From contig CAYZDL010000033.1 of assembly GCA_964477345.1 (NCBI GenBank), forward strand, positions 1-7,928: DNA of 7,928 bases, written 5' to 3'. The notes beneath the pieces are model-generated. The model was not told the DNA's origin. It made no database searches and saw nothing but the letters and a program-made list of their open reading frames with translations. Both the position numbers and the translations under genes were made by a program. Positions 6,544-7,928 of this stretch are shown one piece after another (within the stretch, counting starts at the first letter, position 1; each line of letters opens with the position of its first letter). The DNA comes from JAJZEO01 sp964477345. GTDB taxonomy: Bacteria; Chlamydiota; Chlamydiia; Chlamydiales; 2-12-FULL-49-11.

Positions 6544-7365
6544 ATGCCAGCATTCGTGAGAACTGTTTTCGAAGATTATGTCAAAGAAGCGTTTAATGTT
6601 GAAGATTGCGTTGCCGTATGTAATGGCACTTGTGCTTTAATGGCCGCTCTATACTCGTTAGACTTAAAACCCACAGATGAGGTAATTCTCTCCCCTTTTA
6701 CCTTTATCGCATCGAGTAATGCTGTATTATTTGCAGGGGCAAAACCTGTTTTTGTTGATATTGATCCGTATACACTCCTCATCGATACTACAAAAATCGA
6801 AGAAGCGATTACAGAAAATACTAAAGCGATCATGCCTATCCATCTTTTTGGACGAATTTGCGATATGGATGCGATTATGAAAATAGCTAATCGTCACGAT
6901 CTTATTGTCATTGAAGATACAGCGCAAGCTTTCGGCGCAAGAGATGAACATGGCCGCTGGGCAGGAATGATTGGAGATGTGGGCACTTTCTCTTTTTATA
7001 AGACAAAGAATATCTCTACCTTTGAAGGTGGGATGATTTGCGTTCCAAAGCATTCAGTGTTAGACGCTAGAAAAATTCGCTCTATTTGCGATCATGGACA
7101 GGATGGCAAGTATAATCATGTGCATTTAGGATTTAATTTTAGACTTGCAGAACCTCTTTGCCTGATGGCGTATGAACAAATGAAGCTTCATATGCATGGA
7201 GTGCAGGCTGAATTGGGATTTCGGGGACCTGAATCGGGTCACTACCCAAGAGTAGTCTATGACCAACCAATCTACAAAAAATTAGGCATTACGGGAGATT
7301 GTCCCGTTGCTGAAAGAGTTGCCAAAGAAATTCATGAGGGTATTTTCCAATATGAAACGTGCTAA
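6544..7365 (+). CDS. DegT/DnrJ/EryC1-family aminotransferase, truncated and internally deleted
   Basis: The 273-residue product matches PLP-dependent sugar aminotransferases of the DegT/DnrJ/EryC1 family (usually about 360-390 aa). Visible parts are VAVCNGTCALMAAL (residues 23-36), SPFTFIASSNAVLFAGAKPV (50-69), IMPIHLFGR (96-104), VIEDTAQAFGA (122-132, PLP-binding Asp125), GTFSFYKTKNIS (147-158, Schiff-base Lys155), EGGMI, and LGFNFRLAEP (195-204). It begins at the point where relatives already have about 30 residues. After MKLHMHG (213-219) it jumps to the late motif SGHYPRVVYDQPIYKKLG (231-248), omitting roughly 50-60 family residues. It then diverges after CPVAERVAKEI (253-263) and stops, without the usual final helix. 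Since all three edits leave one open frame, it may be a decayed remnant or a divergent active protein; I lean to non-functional. It follows menH by 1 nt and overlaps the next gene by 14 nt. Confidence 0.85.
   Translation: MPAFVRTVFEDYVKEAFNVEDCVAVCNGTCALMAALYSLDLKPTDEVILSPFTFIASSNAVLFAGAKPVFVDIDPYTLLIDTTKIEEAITENTKAIMPIHLFGRICDMDAIMKIANRHDLIVIEDTAQAFGARDEHGRWAGMIGDVGTFSFYKTKNISTFEGGMICVPKHSVLDARKIRSICDHGQDGKYNHVHLGFNFRLAEPLCLMAYEQMKLHMHGVQAELGFRGPESGHYPRVVYDQPIYKKLGITGDCPVAERVAKEIHEGIFQYETC
7336..7340 (+). promoter_or_regulatory. Likely Shine-Dalgarno of the oxidoreductase gene
   Basis: GAGGG lies 11 nt before ATG 7352, slightly long spacing. An earlier in-frame ATG at 7334 overlaps this motif and would add six residues (MRVFSN); it has no good site of its own. 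Confidence 0.45.
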
Positions 7366-7928
7366 AATCGGTATCTGCGGCTTTGGGGTGATGGGTCAAA
7401 ATCACTATCGCCAATTGAAAAAGATTAATAAGATAGATATCCCGATGATCTATGACCCGAAGGGTGGAGATTGCAACAGCGATTATACTCAATTTCTAAA
7501 AGATTGTAAAAAGCTTGATGGTTTGATCATTGCTTCCCCTACAAATACACATGTTGAAAACTGCGTTCATGCACTTGAACAAAATCCCAACCTCTTTATC
7601 CTTTTGGAAAAGCCTGTTGATACGATTATCGAAAGGGCCAGAACCCTTCTTCCTCATACCGAAAGGATATTAGTAGGGCACCTAGAGAGGTTCAATCCAG
7701 TCATTAAAAAAATAAAGTCGCTGATTGATGTAGGACAAATGGGGAAAATCATCTCTGTTAACTGTAAACGAGTAGGCAATTCTCCTTCTCGTGAATCGAT
7801 CAACGTCTATGAAGACCTAACAGTACACGATATCGATCTTTGTCTTTACCTATTAGCTTCACAGAGCCGAGAAAGCGCTAATCGGACTAGAAATGTTCAT
7901 TTGTATAAGTCCTATAGTGGCGACATCA
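7352..7928 (+). CDS. Gfo/Idh/MocA-family NAD(P)-dependent sugar oxidoreductase, 3' end beyond window
   Basis: A frame open to the right edge gives 192 codons. It starts with a Rossmann dinucleotide-binding motif, KIGICGFGVMGQNHYRQL (residues 5-22). LDGLIIASPTNTHVENCVHA (55-74) follows, then LEKPV (85-89) with the family Lys-Pro, VGHLERFNPVIKKIK (108-122), GKIISVNCKRVG (131-142) and YEDLTVHDIDLCLYLL (152-167), whose HDID supplies the usual catalytic His region. The VGHxERFNP and VHDID pattern resembles UDP-N-acetylglucosamine 3-dehydrogenases (GnnA-like) and related nucleotide-sugar dehydrogenases; this substrate is inference. Such enzymes commonly pair with a DegT-type aminotransferase, and the preceding gene is one. 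Start ATG 7352 fits the family N-terminus; ATG 7334 is possible. It overlaps the aminotransferase by 14 nt and is co-transcribed with the men genes. About one third of a typical 300-320 aa protein is missing. Confidence 0.88.
   Translation, partial: MKRAKIGICGFGVMGQNHYRQLKKINKIDIPMIYDPKGGDCNSDYTQFLKDCKKLDGLIIASPTNTHVENCVHALEQNPNLFILLEKPVDTIIERARTLLPHTERILVGHLERFNPVIKKIKSLIDVGQMGKIISVNCKRVGNSPSRESINVYEDLTVHDIDLCLYLLASQSRESANRTRNVHLYKSYSGDI

Noticed and set aside
6727..7053. 108-codon minus-strand frame inside the aminotransferase
   Set aside because: It is antisense to the well-conserved PLP-binding core, and the product is Cys/Ile/Asn-rich with no recognisable motif.
7190..7240. Frameshift rather than deletion as cause of the short aminotransferase
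   Set aside because: Late-family motifs resume in the same frame within about 12 residues, and the DNA between is too short to encode the missing block in any frame.
1..7928. tRNA, rRNA, CRISPR array, IS element, phage or defence system
   Set aside because: No cloverleaf-like stretches, regularly spaced repeats, transposase motifs or inverted-repeat ends were seen; nearly all sequence is explained by housekeeping and metabolic genes.

Overview
The window is a compact, protein-coding stretch of a low-GC (roughly 40% by eye) bacterial chromosome. One partial gene lies on the minus strand at the left edge, and seven genes read rightward. The organism is a bacterium that makes menaquinone from chorismate by the classical MenF-MenD-MenH route. 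It loads its replicative helicase with a DciA-type (DUF721) protein, and it carries TypA/BipA. The AT-rich codon use and tight packing would fit an environmental chlamydia or another low-GC Gram-negative lineage, but nothing here fixes the taxon.

Layout. Positions 1-353 (minus) hold a DciA/DUF721 protein whose 3' end lies outside the window. It diverges from typA (424-2256, plus) across a 70-bp intergenic region with a candidate typA promoter and a tandem ATTGGAG repeat just before the typA start. typA is closed by a textbook intrinsic terminator (2264-2301). Directly after it, a strong sigma70-like extended -10 promoter (2318-2346) starts a new operon: ubiE/menG (2355-3059), menF (3068-4090), menD (4072-5859), menH (5856-6542), a short DegT/DnrJ/EryC1-type aminotransferase (6544-7365), and a Gfo/Idh/MocA oxidoreductase (7352-7928, cut by the right edge). 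Gaps are at most 8 nt and three junctions overlap, so the six genes are very probably one transcript.

How the genes work together. MenF turns chorismate into isochorismate, MenD adds the 2-oxoglutarate-derived unit, MenH eliminates pyruvate to give SHCHC, and UbiE/MenG carries out the final ring methylation. MenC, MenE, MenB, MenI and MenA are not in the window. The last two genes look like a nucleotide-sugar dehydrogenase plus aminotransferase pair of the kind that makes amino sugars for the cell envelope (for example GnnA/GnnB). Their link to menaquinone is probably only co-transcription.

Most notable points: (1) the ubiE/menG promoter sits so close to the ATG that the operon mRNA should be leaderless or nearly so; (2) the aminotransferase keeps its PLP lysine and aspartate but lacks about 30 N-terminal residues, an internal block of about 50-60, and a C-terminal tail, so it is probably non-functional or highly divergent; (3) the partial dciA gene at the left edge is easy to miss. 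I see no phage, IS, CRISPR, tRNA or rRNA feature, and no convincing new multi-gene system.
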